NCBI GenBank assembly: GCA_023425025.1
Contig: JAFADG010000058.1
Location: forward strand, 54,321-118,320
Direction of reading: 5' to 3'
Length of the DNA stretch: 64,000 nt
Source: Bacillota bacterium
GTDB lineage: Bacteria > Bacillota > Clostridia > Christensenellales > Aristaeellaceae
The position numbers were made by a program, and so were the translations under genes. The notes beneath the pieces are model-generated. The model was not told the origin of the DNA. It saw nothing but the letters and a program-made list of their open reading frames with translations, and did not search any database. Positions 25,764 to 33,678 of the stretch are shown here, one piece after another. The stretch's first letter is position 1. Every line of letters begins with the position of its first letter.

Positions 25764-26526
25764 GCTCCATGCCGATCACGGCCTTTTGCAAAATGGAAAA
25801 GCCGGCCGGTACATTCTTTTCGAACTGGCTGCTGTAAAACTGTTCCATGTCCTTATCCCGGCCGGAAAGGCTTTTTACCGGAAAGGTCACAATAATGGTT
25901 TTCGCCGCCAGCGCATCCATCAAGCGGTACGCCAGGCCCTTTTTCTGCTGTTCCAATACAGGCACCAGCTTGAACAAAAAGGCGGCGTCGGCCTGAACTC
26001 CCGGCAGCGTTCCAACCGCGTCCAGTATCCTGACATCCTGTGCGGCCTTAAGCCGGCGCAAAAACGCCTGAGCCACCTTCACCGTATCGTGGTCGATATC
26101 CCCCGCGATATAGAGCACATCTTCCGGCAGCCCCATAAAGGGAAAAGCACAGGGATGAAAGCCACAGCCGATGTCCAGCACCGTTTTCGCATCCCGCAAA
26201 TACGGCGCCAGAAAATCATAAAACGCCCGCAAAACAGGCAGCCTCTCCCGGGTGGAGGGGTGCAGCTGCATCAGCTGCAAGCTCAATTCCTGTTCCGTCA
26301 AGGCAACGTTTTCAATGATGGCCAGGGCCTGCTCATGGCACCGGTCGGGAAAAAACGCGCCGTGAATGATGTGCAGCTGCTTTTTAACCGCCTTGATGAC
26401 GTCCTTTTTGCTTTTGTACCGCGGCAAGTACTCTTCGCACAGCCGAAGCACCGTATCCCTGGCAATGAAGGCGTATTTTCCGGAATCCATGACCTGTGAA
26501 GCGATTTCCGCCGCCTCATTCCCCAT
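25738..26526 (-). CDS. 16S rRNA (guanine-N7) methyltransferase of the Arm/Rmt type
   Basis: 262 residues that follow the aminoglycoside-resistance G1405 methyltransferases block by block: GKYAFIARDTVLRL, KQLHIIHGAF, LHPSTRERLPVL, the SAM-binding VLDIGCGFHPCAFPF, FLFKLVPVLEQQKKG, and FPVKSLSGRDKDMEQFY. In that family these changes give high-level resistance to 4,6-disubstituted deoxystreptamines (kanamycin, gentamicin). It sits in a chromosomal operon directly after tgt, overlapping it by 11 bases, and not in the cassette region at 31-43 kb, so it may have a housekeeping or intrinsic-resistance role. Start ATG 26526. Confidence 0.8.
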   Translation of the reverse strand: MGNEAAEIASQVMDSGKYAFIARDTVLRLCEEYLPRYKSKKDVIKAVKKQLHIIHGAFFPDRCHEQALAIIENVALTEQELSLQLMQLHPSTRERLPVLRAFYDFLAPYLRDAKTVLDIGCGFHPCAFPFMGLPEDVLYIAGDIDHDTVKVAQAFLRRLKAAQDVRILDAVGTLPGVQADAAFLFKLVPVLEQQKKGLAYRLMDALAAKTIIVTFPVKSLSGRDKDMEQFYSSQFEKNVPAGFSILQKAVIGMELVYVVAKA

Positions 26527-27616
26527 GATGCTTCTCCCCCAGCTTCTCCATCAGCATCGTGTAAAAACGAAGGTTGTGGATGGTTGCCAGCCGGTACCCC
26601 AGGGAATCCCCCACCTTGTACAGGTGGCGCAAATAGGCCCTGGAATAATTCTTGCACAGGTGGCAGTCGCAGGCTGTGGATACAGGCCGCGTATCCTTCA
26701 TGTGCTTGTCGTCCATGATGTAATGGTACTGATAAAAGCCCGGGGCGTGCACATCGATTTCGTCCGCCGTTTCCGCCGAATAGACATACAGCCGGTTGTG
26801 CCGGGCCTCCCTGGTGGGAATGACGCAGTCAAACAGGTTGTAGCCCATTTTGCGGCAGGCGACGATCCCTTCCGGCTTGCCCACGCCCATGGCATACTTT
26901 GTCGTCTCCTCCGGCATCAACTCCGCCGTATAGCGCAGTATATCCTCCACCAGCCGGCCCTCCTTGTCCAGGGGCCAGCCGCCGTAGCCGTAGCCGTCAA
27001 AGCCGATCTCCTTCAGGGCATCGGCACACCTTTTGCGCAGGGCAAAGCTGCCGCCCCCCTGAATGATGGCAAACAGCAGCGGCCGCTTTTCCTGTGGAAT
27101 CTTCCGCGCTTTCAGCTGCTTGTGATATTCTTCCTTGCACTTGACCGCCCAGTCAATGGTGATATCCACCGCCATCTCATTGACCTCGTCGGTATCGTCG
27201 GGCCGGGTGCAATAATCCAGGCACATCATGATGTCCGACCCGTAGGCAAACTGGGACTGGATGCATTTTTCAGGCGAGAGGATCACCTTTTTATCGGAGT
27301 TTTCCGGATAGAACACGATCTCGTTTTTGCGGATCGTGCCATACTTGGGGTTTTCCTGAATCAGCGAAAATACCTGGAACCCGCCGGAATCGGTGAGGAT
27401 GGGTTTTTTCCAGCCGGTGAACCCGTTCAGGCCGCCCGTGGCGCGCAAAACCGATACCCCCGGCGCCGACAAAAGATGAAAAGCGTTCATCACGATACCC
27501 TTCACCTTGCAGGCATCAAGGTCCGCGGCATCCACGCAACGGACCACGCCCTGGGTGCCGTCGGGAAAGAACGCCGGCAAAACAACCTCGCCATGGGGCA
27601 GCACCAAACGATCCAT
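26516..27616 (-). CDS. tgt: tRNA-guanine transglycosylase family protein, divergent
   Basis: 366 residues of the TIM-barrel transglycosylases that exchange the wobble guanine of GUN anticodons for preQ1 or queuine. LTDSGGFQVFSL carries the catalytic aspartate, NLFDCVIPTREARHNRLYV the nucleophile, and CDCHLCKNYSRAYLRHLY with a following H the zinc site. The N-terminal PAFFPDGTQGVVRCVDAADL and NAFHLLSAPG differ from the standard PVGTQGTVK and GNTYHL, so base specificity may differ. No other queuosine synthesis gene is in the window. The ATG at 27616 follows GGGAG at eight bases and the upstream stop by one base. Confidence 0.85.
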   Translation of the reverse strand: MDRLVLPHGEVVLPAFFPDGTQGVVRCVDAADLDACKVKGIVMNAFHLLSAPGVSVLRATGGLNGFTGWKKPILTDSGGFQVFSLIQENPKYGTIRKNEIVFYPENSDKKVILSPEKCIQSQFAYGSDIMMCLDYCTRPDDTDEVNEMAVDITIDWAVKCKEEYHKQLKARKIPQEKRPLLFAIIQGGGSFALRKRCADALKEIGFDGYGYGGWPLDKEGRLVEDILRYTAELMPEETTKYAMGVGKPEGIVACRKMGYNLFDCVIPTREARHNRLYVYSAETADEIDVHAPGFYQYHYIMDDKHMKDTRPVSTACDCHLCKNYSRAYLRHLYKVGDSLGYRLATIHNLRFYTMLMEKLGEKHHGE

Positions 27617-27617
27617 G

Positions 27618-28448
27618 TCACACGCTCCCGTTACTTTCAAGCAGCTTCGATACTTCCTGGAACTTCTTCTCCATCATATCAAAGCTTGCCGCCAGGGTCA
27701 ACCTGTCCAAACCGGAAAGGGCCGCCTCGGCCGCTTCCACCAACCCCTGCGGGCAGAAGGGATATTGCGAAAGCCTTCTCAGCGCTCCCTTTTCGTTGAG
27801 CAGTATTTCGCCATGGGCGGCATAGGTGGCCTGTACAAGGCACAGGATGCCCTTGAATAGGCATCCGCAAGCATACACGATATCCTGCTTTTTCACGCTG
27901 GAACGGCCTGTTTGAAACGAGAAGCCCGCCTCCCACAAAAACCAGCCGGAGGCCGCCCTGCGGTATACAGGCGATACCGGGTCGGCCCGTTTTTTCAGCC
28001 CCTCCATCACATGAAGCGGATCGCAGAGCGGCAGACAGTATTTCACCTCGCCCATATAGATGGCGTTGCAAAAGCCAAAGGGATGCCCGGCTTGAAAATC
28101 CATGGTCACCTTGCCCTGCTGGCAGTCGTCGATCACGCTTTGAACGCGCTGCGCATCCCGGAGCAGGATATCCGTTTTTTGCCCCTCCACGGTCAGCCAG
28201 GCGCCGCCGTTGATCCATTTCCCCCATTGGCCGGGGGCATTCAATAATCCCTGCCGCCCCGCGTCATCCAGGCGGCTTAAGACGCCATCCATCGCCGCAA
28301 CATCCAGATTGCCCGCATAGTATACGCCGATATCCAAATCAGACGCTTCGGTGGCGGTGCCGGTGCAATGGGAGCCACCAAGCACCACCGCCTGCACGCC
28401 GGTGACCTGCATCAGTTCGCCGGCTACGCGCAAAGCAGTCTCACGCAC
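27618..28448 (-). CDS. Nucleotidyltransferase-domain protein
   Basis: A 276-residue protein with an N-terminal minimal nucleotidyltransferase domain, VLGGSHCTGTATEASDLDIGVYY, which keeps the GS...DxD triad used to transfer nucleotides, and a helical C-terminal part. Similarity is to the aminoglycoside nucleotidyltransferase-like and MNT groups, too general to name a substrate. It is the first gene of the minus-strand run nucleotidyltransferase-tgt-methyltransferase-kinase and nearly touches tgt (one base gap). Confidence 0.75.
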   Translation of the reverse strand: MRETALRVAGELMQVTGVQAVVLGGSHCTGTATEASDLDIGVYYAGNLDVAAMDGVLSRLDDAGRQGLLNAPGQWGKWINGGAWLTVEGQKTDILLRDAQRVQSVIDDCQQGKVTMDFQAGHPFGFCNAIYMGEVKYCLPLCDPLHVMEGLKKRADPVSPVYRRAASGWFLWEAGFSFQTGRSSVKKQDIVYACGCLFKGILCLVQATYAAHGEILLNEKGALRRLSQYPFCPQGLVEAAEAALSGLDRLTLAASFDMMEKKFQEVSKLLESNGSV

Positions 28449-28484
28449 CCCGCACCGCCCCCTTTTATCCAGTATCGTATATCG

Positions 28485-29498
28485 TCAGTTGATGGTCTTT
28501 CCCTCAAATTCCGCCCTGCGGCGAACCTGCCCCATCACCTTGCGGAAGGTATCGCAATCCAGGGACTGGGCGCCGTCGGACAGCGCCGCCTTGGGATCGG
28601 GATGCACCTCGATCATCAGTCCGTCTGCGCCCGCCGCGATGGCAGCCTTGGCCAGCGGTTCCACCATCCAGGCGATGCCGGCGGCATGGCTGGGGTCGAT
28701 GACCACCGGCAGGTGGCTGTGGCGCTTGAGCAGCGGCACGGCGGAAATATCCAGGTTATTGCGCAGCATCGTTTCAAAGGTGCGTATGCCGCGCTCGCAC
28801 AGGATCACGTTGGGGTTGCCGCCGGCCAGAATGTATTCCGCGCTCATCAAAAATTCCTCGATGGTGGCGGAAAGCCCTCTTTTCAAGAGCACCGGTTTTT
28901 TCGTGCGGCCCAGGGCCTTTAAGAGCTTAAAGTTCTGCATGTTGCGGGCGCCCACCTGCAGCACATCCACCTCTTCAAAGTCTTCCAACTGGTCCTCCCC
29001 CATGATTTCGGTGACAATGGGCAGACCGGTCTGCTTCTTTGCTTCCAGCAGCAGCCGCAGCCCCTCATTCTCCAATCCCTGGAAGGAGTAAGGGGATGTC
29101 CGGGGCTTGAAAGCGCCGCCCCGCAAAAACGACGCGCCGCTGTCCTTCACCGAATCAGCCACCAATTGCAACTGCTGCACGCTCTCCACCGAGCAAGGCC
29201 CCGCGATCACGGAAAAATAGCCTTCGCCAATCACATGATCCCCCACCTTGACAAGGGTATCCAGGGGATGGAACCTGCGGTTGGCCGCCTTGTAAGGCTC
29301 CGTCACCCGCCTTACATCCTCCACCACCTCGTTGGCCTTCAAATGGCTGACATCCACCCGGGACACGTCGCCAATCAGGCCCAATATGGTGGCCTGGGTG
29401 CCGGCGCTGTAATGAATTTGTATCCCCAGATTCTCAATGTCCTTGATCAGATGCTGCACCTTTTCCTGCCGGGCGTCCCGTTTCAAAATAATGATCAT
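28485..29498 (-). CDS. aroF: 3-deoxy-7-phosphoheptulonate (DAHP) synthase, type I-beta
   Basis: Condenses PEP and erythrose 4-phosphate, the first step of aromatic amino acid synthesis. The 337 residues have a short N-terminal ferredoxin-like regulatory domain (MIIILKRDARQEKV to about 70) found in Thermotoga-type enzymes, then the barrel: AGPCSVES, GGAFKPRTSPYSFQG, LQVGARNMQNFKLL, LLKRGLSATIEEFL, CERGIRTFE and DPSHAAG. Start 29498. It is preceded by a leader peptide rich in Phe and Tyr and a terminator, implying control by aromatic amino acid supply. Confidence 0.96.
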   Translation of the reverse strand: MIIILKRDARQEKVQHLIKDIENLGIQIHYSAGTQATILGLIGDVSRVDVSHLKANEVVEDVRRVTEPYKAANRRFHPLDTLVKVGDHVIGEGYFSVIAGPCSVESVQQLQLVADSVKDSGASFLRGGAFKPRTSPYSFQGLENEGLRLLLEAKKQTGLPIVTEIMGEDQLEDFEEVDVLQVGARNMQNFKLLKALGRTKKPVLLKRGLSATIEEFLMSAEYILAGGNPNVILCERGIRTFETMLRNNLDISAVPLLKRHSHLPVVIDPSHAAGIAWMVEPLAKAAIAAGADGLMIEVHPDPKAALSDGAQSLDCDTFRKVMGQVRRRAEFEGKTIN

Positions 29499-29539
29499 TT
29501 TGGTACCCCTTTCTCCTGCCGTATTACCATGCTACATAT

Positions 29540-29576
29540 GAAAAAAGCGGCCTGGAAGCTTGTTCCGGGCCGCTGG
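29540..29576 (-). terminator. Attenuator terminator of aroF
   Basis: On the minus strand AGCGGCC pairs with GGCCGCT with an inner GGAA/TTCC stem, followed by TTTTTT. It lies between the leader peptide stop and the aroF start, about 40 bases ahead of the gene, and the only promoter is upstream of it. Confidence 0.85.
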
Positions 29577-29597
29577 TTTCTTGCGCTTTTGCTGAAT

Positions 29598-29675
29598 TTA
29601 GAAGGCACAAGGGAAACAGCCCGTAACGCCGCTGGCGTACAGGTAGCCCCGGTAAAACAAGCGCGAAATACGCAT
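29598..29675 (-). CDS. aroF leader peptide, Phe/Tyr-rich
   Basis: A 25-residue ORF reading MRISRLFYRGYLYASG then VTGCFPCAF. Three Tyr and three Phe occur in 25 codons, with FYRGYLY clustered, and the ribosome binding site AAGGAGGAAGG is very strong. It ends 22 bases before the terminator stem. This is the arrangement of classical attenuation, in which a ribosome waiting for charged tRNA-Phe or tRNA-Tyr prevents the terminator from forming. The antiterminator pairing was not worked out by folding. Confidence 0.78.
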   Translation of the reverse strand: MRISRLFYRGYLYASGVTGCFPCAF

Positions 29676-29698
29676 AATGCCTTCCTCCTTGTTGCAGG

Positions 29699-29727
29699 AG
29701 TATACGCCTGCGGCGGCCTTTTGTCAA
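29699..29727 (-). promoter_or_regulatory. Promoter of the aroF leader
   Basis: A perfect TTGACA -35 and TATACT -10 with exactly 17 bases between them, about 25 bases before the leader peptide. Confidence 0.88.
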
Positions 29728-29753
29728 TCCCCTTCCGCCGGATCATCTACTGT

Positions 29754-29783
29754 TTGACGGTGCATTGTGATATGGGATATAAT
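29754..29783 (+). promoter_or_regulatory. Promoter of the TIM-barrel hypothetical gene
   Basis: TTGACG and TATAAT with an 18-base spacer, back to back with the aroF promoter. An inverted repeat ATCGAAAAAG/CTTTTTCGAT (29807-29832) follows in the untranslated region. Confidence 0.75.
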
Positions 29784-29847
29784 CATATATAAAGAAATCG
29801 AAAAAGGGATACAGTCACTTTTTCGATACGCCAAAGGAGTGAACCAG

Positions 29848-30531
29848 ATGAGTCAAAACCCTCCCTATATCCCTCAAATTGACGGCGGGCTGCGCAAGCA
29901 CATTATCCGCATGCCGGAATGCATACAACGAGCCACGGGCATACGCATCATTGGCAAGCTCATCCGGTCCATTATTTTTTCCACGGATGTCGCCATCATC
30001 AAAAACACCAACGCGGATGCCGTTATCGCCGTATACCCCTTCACGCCCCAGCCGGCCATTTCCCAGGCCATACTGCATTTGGCTGACGTGCCGGTGTTCT
30101 GCGGCATAGGCGGCGGCACCACCACGGGCGTGCGCGTTACGCGCCTTGCCCAGGACGCGGAATTCCGCGGCGCCATCGGCGTGGTATTGAACGCGCCGTC
30201 CAGCAATGAAACGGTGCGCTACGTGGCCGAACGGGTGGATATCCCCGTGGTCATCACCGTGGTCAGCGAGAATGAGGATATTCAAGGCCGGCTGGATGCC
30301 GGCGCGAAGATACTCAACGTCTCCGGCGCGGGCAAGACCGCCGCCATCGTGGAGGCCATCCGCCAAAAATTCCCGGAGGTGCCCATTATCGCCACCGGCG
30401 GGAAGACAGAGGAAACCATACTGCGCACCATCGAGGCCGGCGCCAACGCCGTCACCTACACGCCGCCCACCACGGCGGAGCTTTTCAAGGATATGATGAA
30501 TAGGTACCGGGAGCAGATTTCAGACAAGTAA
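29848..30531 (+). CDS. Conserved protein with TIM-barrel-like pattern, function unknown
   Basis: 227 residues with alternating hydrophobic strands and glycine-rich turns: AIIKNTNADAVIAVYPF, VFCGIGGGTTTGVRV, GAIGVVLNAPSSNETV, IPVVITVV, AKILNVSGAGKT, VPIIATGGKTEETI and AGANAVTYTPPTTAELF. The order and the late ATGG...AGANAV segment suggest a phosphate-binding barrel. I do not recognise a named enzyme; such proteins are sometimes labelled only as hydrolase. Start at 29848 behind AAAGGAG, under its own promoter. Confidence 0.75.
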   Translation: MSQNPPYIPQIDGGLRKHIIRMPECIQRATGIRIIGKLIRSIIFSTDVAIIKNTNADAVIAVYPFTPQPAISQAILHLADVPVFCGIGGGTTTGVRVTRLAQDAEFRGAIGVVLNAPSSNETVRYVAERVDIPVVITVVSENEDIQGRLDAGAKILNVSGAGKTAAIVEAIRQKFPEVPIIATGGKTEETILRTIEAGANAVTYTPPTTAELFKDMMNRYREQISDK

Positions 30532-30591
30532 TCGGGATCATGGAATATAAAAGAGCAGCATTCTGCATTGCGTGCTGCGGAGGAAAAGTAC

Positions 30592-31356
30592 ATGCAAACA
30601 GCTTCCATGCCCCATATGATACTGTTCGACTATGGGGATACCCTTCTTTGCGAGCCAGACTGGAATCCGCTGCGGGGCGAGGAGGCGTTGTTCCAATATA
30701 TCAAAACCAACAAGCGCAATCTCTCGCCGCGGGAGGTATGCGACTATTCGCTGCAGCTGTTCGGGCAGATCGGCCTGGCCAGAAGCCACGGTTTTGAGAT
30801 ACACAACCACGCCTTTCAAAAGCTGCTCTATGAGTCCCTGGAAATCGAACTGACGATTTCCTACCCCGAAGCGGAAAAGATATTCTGGGATCATGCCACC
30901 CCCGGCGCCGTCATGCCGCAGGCGGCTACAATGCTCGATGCCATCAATGCCCTGGGAATCAGAAGCGGCGTGATCAGCAACATCAGCTTTTCCGGCGCGG
31001 CGTTGGCCCAGAGGCTTCACCGCTTGCTGCCAAACAACCGGTTTGAGTTCATCATCGCCTCCAGCGAATATGTGTTCAGAAAGCCAAGCCGCCTGCTGTT
31101 CGAGCTTGCGCTGAAAAAGGCCGGCCTTTCAGCGTTGGAGGTTTGGTTTTGCGGCGACAACGCAAAAGCGGATATTGAGGGCGCGGCGCAGGCCGGGATT
31201 TTTCCCGTCTGGTATGAGCATGCAAGCGCAGATACAGCAAAGCAAAAGGCTGCCGTAAAAAAGCCGGACTGCGAGCATCTGCACATCCATGAGTGGAAGG
31301 AACTGATGGGCGTTTTGGAGAATATTGGTGGGAACAGTGCTGTAAACAAAGCATGA
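30592..31356 (+). CDS. HAD-superfamily hydrolase
   Basis: 254 residues with motif I ILFDYGDTLL (nucleophile and acid/base Asp), a helical cap, motif II VISNIS, a lysine in YVFRKPSRLLFELAL (motif III) and motif IV FCGDNAKADIEGA. Probably a small-molecule phosphatase of the haloacid dehalogenase class. Start 30592 follows GGAGG. The last 25 bases lie within the first copy of the spacer element that marks the accessory array, so the array may have joined at its 3' end. Confidence 0.85.
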   Translation: MQTASMPHMILFDYGDTLLCEPDWNPLRGEEALFQYIKTNKRNLSPREVCDYSLQLFGQIGLARSHGFEIHNHAFQKLLYESLEIELTISYPEAEKIFWDHATPGAVMPQAATMLDAINALGIRSGVISNISFSGAALAQRLHRLLPNNRFEFIIASSEYVFRKPSRLLFELALKKAGLSALEVWFCGDNAKADIEGAAQAGIFPVWYEHASADTAKQKAAVKKPDCEHLHIHEWKELMGVLENIGGNSAVNKA

Positions 31357-31399
31357 TCAGCAGACAAACGGGAATTTGTGGGGTAGTTCTTATTTCCGC
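31331..31399 (+). repeat. Recurrent intergenic spacer element, copy 1
   Basis: Contains AACAGTGCTGTAAACAAAG, GCAGACAAACGGGAATTTGT and GGGGTAGTT. These align with GAGCACAGCACAAAAG, GGCAAACAGGAATTTGTC and GGGTAGTTTGAA in the fuller copies. It marks the left edge of the accessory array. Confidence 0.6.
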
Positions 31400-31425
31400 T
31401 TATTTACATTATGTAAGGAGGCACA

Positions 31426-32007
31426 ATGGATACGAAAAATGAGATATTGCTACTGCTAACCGACAGATGGTGCGATTGGGAAGCAAGCTACGCTATCGCT
31501 GTTGCCAACTCCTTTTCTGATTATGTAGTGAAAACGGTCGCAATTGATAAAAAGCCCAAAGTTTCAATGGGAAATTTATCCGTAAGTGTTGATTACTGTA
31601 TAACCGATTATGATGATTTTTCGAATGTTGCAATTATTGTTCTACCCGGAGGACTTTCTTGGGAAGAAAATGACTATGACGAAATTGCAGAATTTATTAG
31701 AACTACTGCACAAGCTAGTATTCCTGTTGCCGCCATTTGTGGTGCAACCACATTTTTATGCAAACATGGATTTTTAGATAATATTAAACACACAGGAGAT
31801 AGCTTAGAATTATTCCAAAGCCAGAACGGCTATAAGGGACAGTCGCTATACGTTCCTGCACAAGTTGTTGTTGACGGTGGGTTTATTACTGCTAACGAAA
31901 CTGCTGCTGTTGAGTTTGCCTATGAAATTTTTAAAATCTTAAAAGTGGATGGTGATGATGAAATGGCAGAGTGGTATGATAATTTTAAAAATGGTGCGAT
32001 ACGGTAG
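31426..32007 (+). CDS. DJ-1/PfpI family protein
   Basis: A 193-residue class I glutamine-amidotransferase-like protein. The nucleophile elbow is PVAAICGATTFL, with an upstream VLPGGLSWEEND acid loop and a late VVVDGGFITANETAA. Members include putative proteases, glyoxalases and stress proteins. Codon use is visibly AT-rich compared with the genes on the left, indicating recent acquisition. GTAAGGAGG precedes the ATG. Confidence 0.88.
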   Translation: MDTKNEILLLLTDRWCDWEASYAIAVANSFSDYVVKTVAIDKKPKVSMGNLSVSVDYCITDYDDFSNVAIIVLPGGLSWEENDYDEIAEFIRTTAQASIPVAAICGATTFLCKHGFLDNIKHTGDSLELFQSQNGYKGQSLYVPAQVVVDGGFITANETAAVEFAYEIFKILKVDGDDEMAEWYDNFKNGAIR

Positions 32008-32011
32008 ATTA

Positions 32012-32068
32012 TGAGCATAATACGAAGCAGCCAAATTCCAATCTGTCGGGTAGTTTGAACTGCGGAAG
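32012..32068 (+). repeat. Recurrent intergenic spacer element, copy 2
   Basis: GAGCATAATACGAAGCAGCC then AAATTCCAATCTGTCGGG and TAGTTTGAACTGCGG, the right half of the element in its clearest form. Confidence 0.7.
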
Positions 32069-32088
32069 ATGAAAGGCAAGGGATTCGA

Positions 32089-32862
32089 ATGATATCGGAT
32101 TTAACCACTGGCGATCTCATGATCGACTGCTTGAACGCCGAGCGTACCCGTGATTTCTATGCCAGCCTTACGGGCTGGGAGAAGACCGTCGCGTATGATT
32201 GCCCTGCCATCACAACAGACAACGGTCTGACGATTCTGTTTGCCCAAACCGACATTCCGTATATGCCTCCGGTTTGGCCTGAGGAACAGGTTATGCAGCA
32301 AAAGCAGATGCACCTGGACTTTACGGTGGACGATTTGCCGTCCGCCGTGGATAAGGCCATCCATTTGGGCGCGGTGAAAGCCGCCGTCCAATATGGCGAT
32401 TGGTATGTCACGATGCTGGATCCGGACGGGCATCCGTTTTGCCTGTGTAAGCGGCAAGGTGAATCCGAGTTCGAGTTGTATTTTAAGAAAAAGGGATTTG
32501 ATATGATTCCAAACCCTTCCGTCAATATCGACTGTACGGATGTGGCGGCGCTTCGCGGGTTCTACGCCGAATTAACAAGTTGGGATCAGGATTTTCATTG
32601 GACGGCGTTGGTTACCGAACATGGAATGGTCGTTCATTTCATGGGGTGCGACTTTGACTATATTCCGCCCGTGTGGCCGGAAGAACCCGGCAAGCAGCAA
32701 AAGCAAATGCATTTCAATTTTCAAGTGGATGATTTGCAATCGGCGGTTGAGGAAGCCGTTACGTTGGGCGCGACAAAACCGTCTCAGCAATTTGGCGGCG
32801 AAAAGTGGGTTACTTTGCTTGACCCTCAAGGGCATCCGTTTTGCTTATGCGGCAGAAAATAA
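32089..32862 (+). CDS. Two-domain VOC (glyoxalase/bleomycin-resistance-like) protein
   Basis: 257 residues made of two vicinal-oxygen-chelate modules of about 125 residues each: DCLNAERTRDFYASLTGWEK with DPDGHPFCLC, and DCTDVAALRGFYAELTSWDQ with DPQGHPFCLC. Each module has PPVWPEE. The duplication is old, since the halves have diverged. Members bind or modify small molecules and some give drug resistance. A single-module relative lies at 41479. Confidence 0.87.
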   Translation: MISDLTTGDLMIDCLNAERTRDFYASLTGWEKTVAYDCPAITTDNGLTILFAQTDIPYMPPVWPEEQVMQQKQMHLDFTVDDLPSAVDKAIHLGAVKAAVQYGDWYVTMLDPDGHPFCLCKRQGESEFELYFKKKGFDMIPNPSVNIDCTDVAALRGFYAELTSWDQDFHWTALVTEHGMVVHFMGCDFDYIPPVWPEEPGKQQKQMHFNFQVDDLQSAVEEAVTLGATKPSQQFGGEKWVTLLDPQGHPFCLCGRK

Positions 32863-32874
32863 ACAGAACGCGAG

Positions 32875-32901
32875 GCTGACAAATTCCATTTGCTGTGGAG
32901 G
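32875..32901 (+). repeat. Recurrent intergenic spacer element, copy 3 (short)
   Basis: GCTGACAAATTCCATTTGCTG, matching only the left palindromic part of the element. Confidence 0.45.
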
Positions 32902-32911
32902 ATTCAGCGTT

Positions 32912-33581
32912 ATGGAGGATTATCAAATAAAAGCAATAGAGCAGCTTGTTCGACAATTACAGTTTATGCCCCAAATGGTGAGATAACCGGAAACGCAATC
33001 AATGCCCATTTGGCGGGCAGCTCCGATGACAGATTACATATATTGGGTGGTGTATGCAAATGGTCAAGACAGTACATTTGACGCCGGAAGAGATTGCCGC
33101 CACCCTCAGCGATTCGCATGAAAAAAAGATGACGGTGGCTTCTCTTAATGCCTTTTTGGAAAATGGTCTGACTTATCAAACCAGAACAACTTGGAAACCA
33201 AAGGCTTCCACCGAACCGGATAGTTTTCGCGTGTTCTGTTACATTAAAAAGAGCAAAGAGGCAATGATACTGAATACAAAATATTATGATACCAGTTCAT
33301 TTCTGTTGCAAATCCGAATCTTGAATTCTTCCACCTTTGAAAAACTCGATGACTACTCAGTAAACATCCGAAGCCAAATACTTCACGCGCCATATGATTG
33401 CAAGAACTGCGGATGCAGCGAAAAGGCATATGTTTTTACTTATTCGGGCCTTGAGTACCGCAAATGTCACATGCTTTGCGGCAATTTTCGGTTCTGCATT
33501 CAAAATGATGAAGACATTGATTCCGTGATGGACATTATCCATCGCGAAATACGCTATGGCATGCCAAGGCATAGCAAATAA
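32912..33581 (+). pseudogene. Frameshifted unknown gene
   Basis: Three pieces in different frames seem to form one protein: MEDYQIKAIEQLVRQLQFMP (from 32912, stop at 32986), then NGEITGNAINAHLAG in another frame, then an open stretch of 175 codons from 33054 that starts inside a domain (TVHLTPEEIAATLSD). The last part carries a possible metal site, CKNCGCSEKAY...CHMLCG. Frame changes are suspected near 32975 and 33040. If sequencing is correct, only the 33054-33581 part could be translated, without a good ribosome binding site. No family recognised. Confidence 0.5.
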
Positions 33582-33596
33582 GCGGAATGGAAAACC

Positions 33597-33660
33597 CGCA
33601 AAATCCAATTTGCCAGCGGAGCCGAGCATAACATAAAAGACCGGCATGCAGGCACTTGCA
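33597..33660 (+). repeat. Recurrent intergenic spacer element, copy 4
   Basis: AAATCCAATTTGCCAGCGGAG, CCGAGCATAACATAAAAG and ACCGGCATGCAGGCACTTGC follow the element consensus almost end to end. Confidence 0.7.
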
Positions 33661-33678
33661 AGAGAGGAAAATGGAAAT

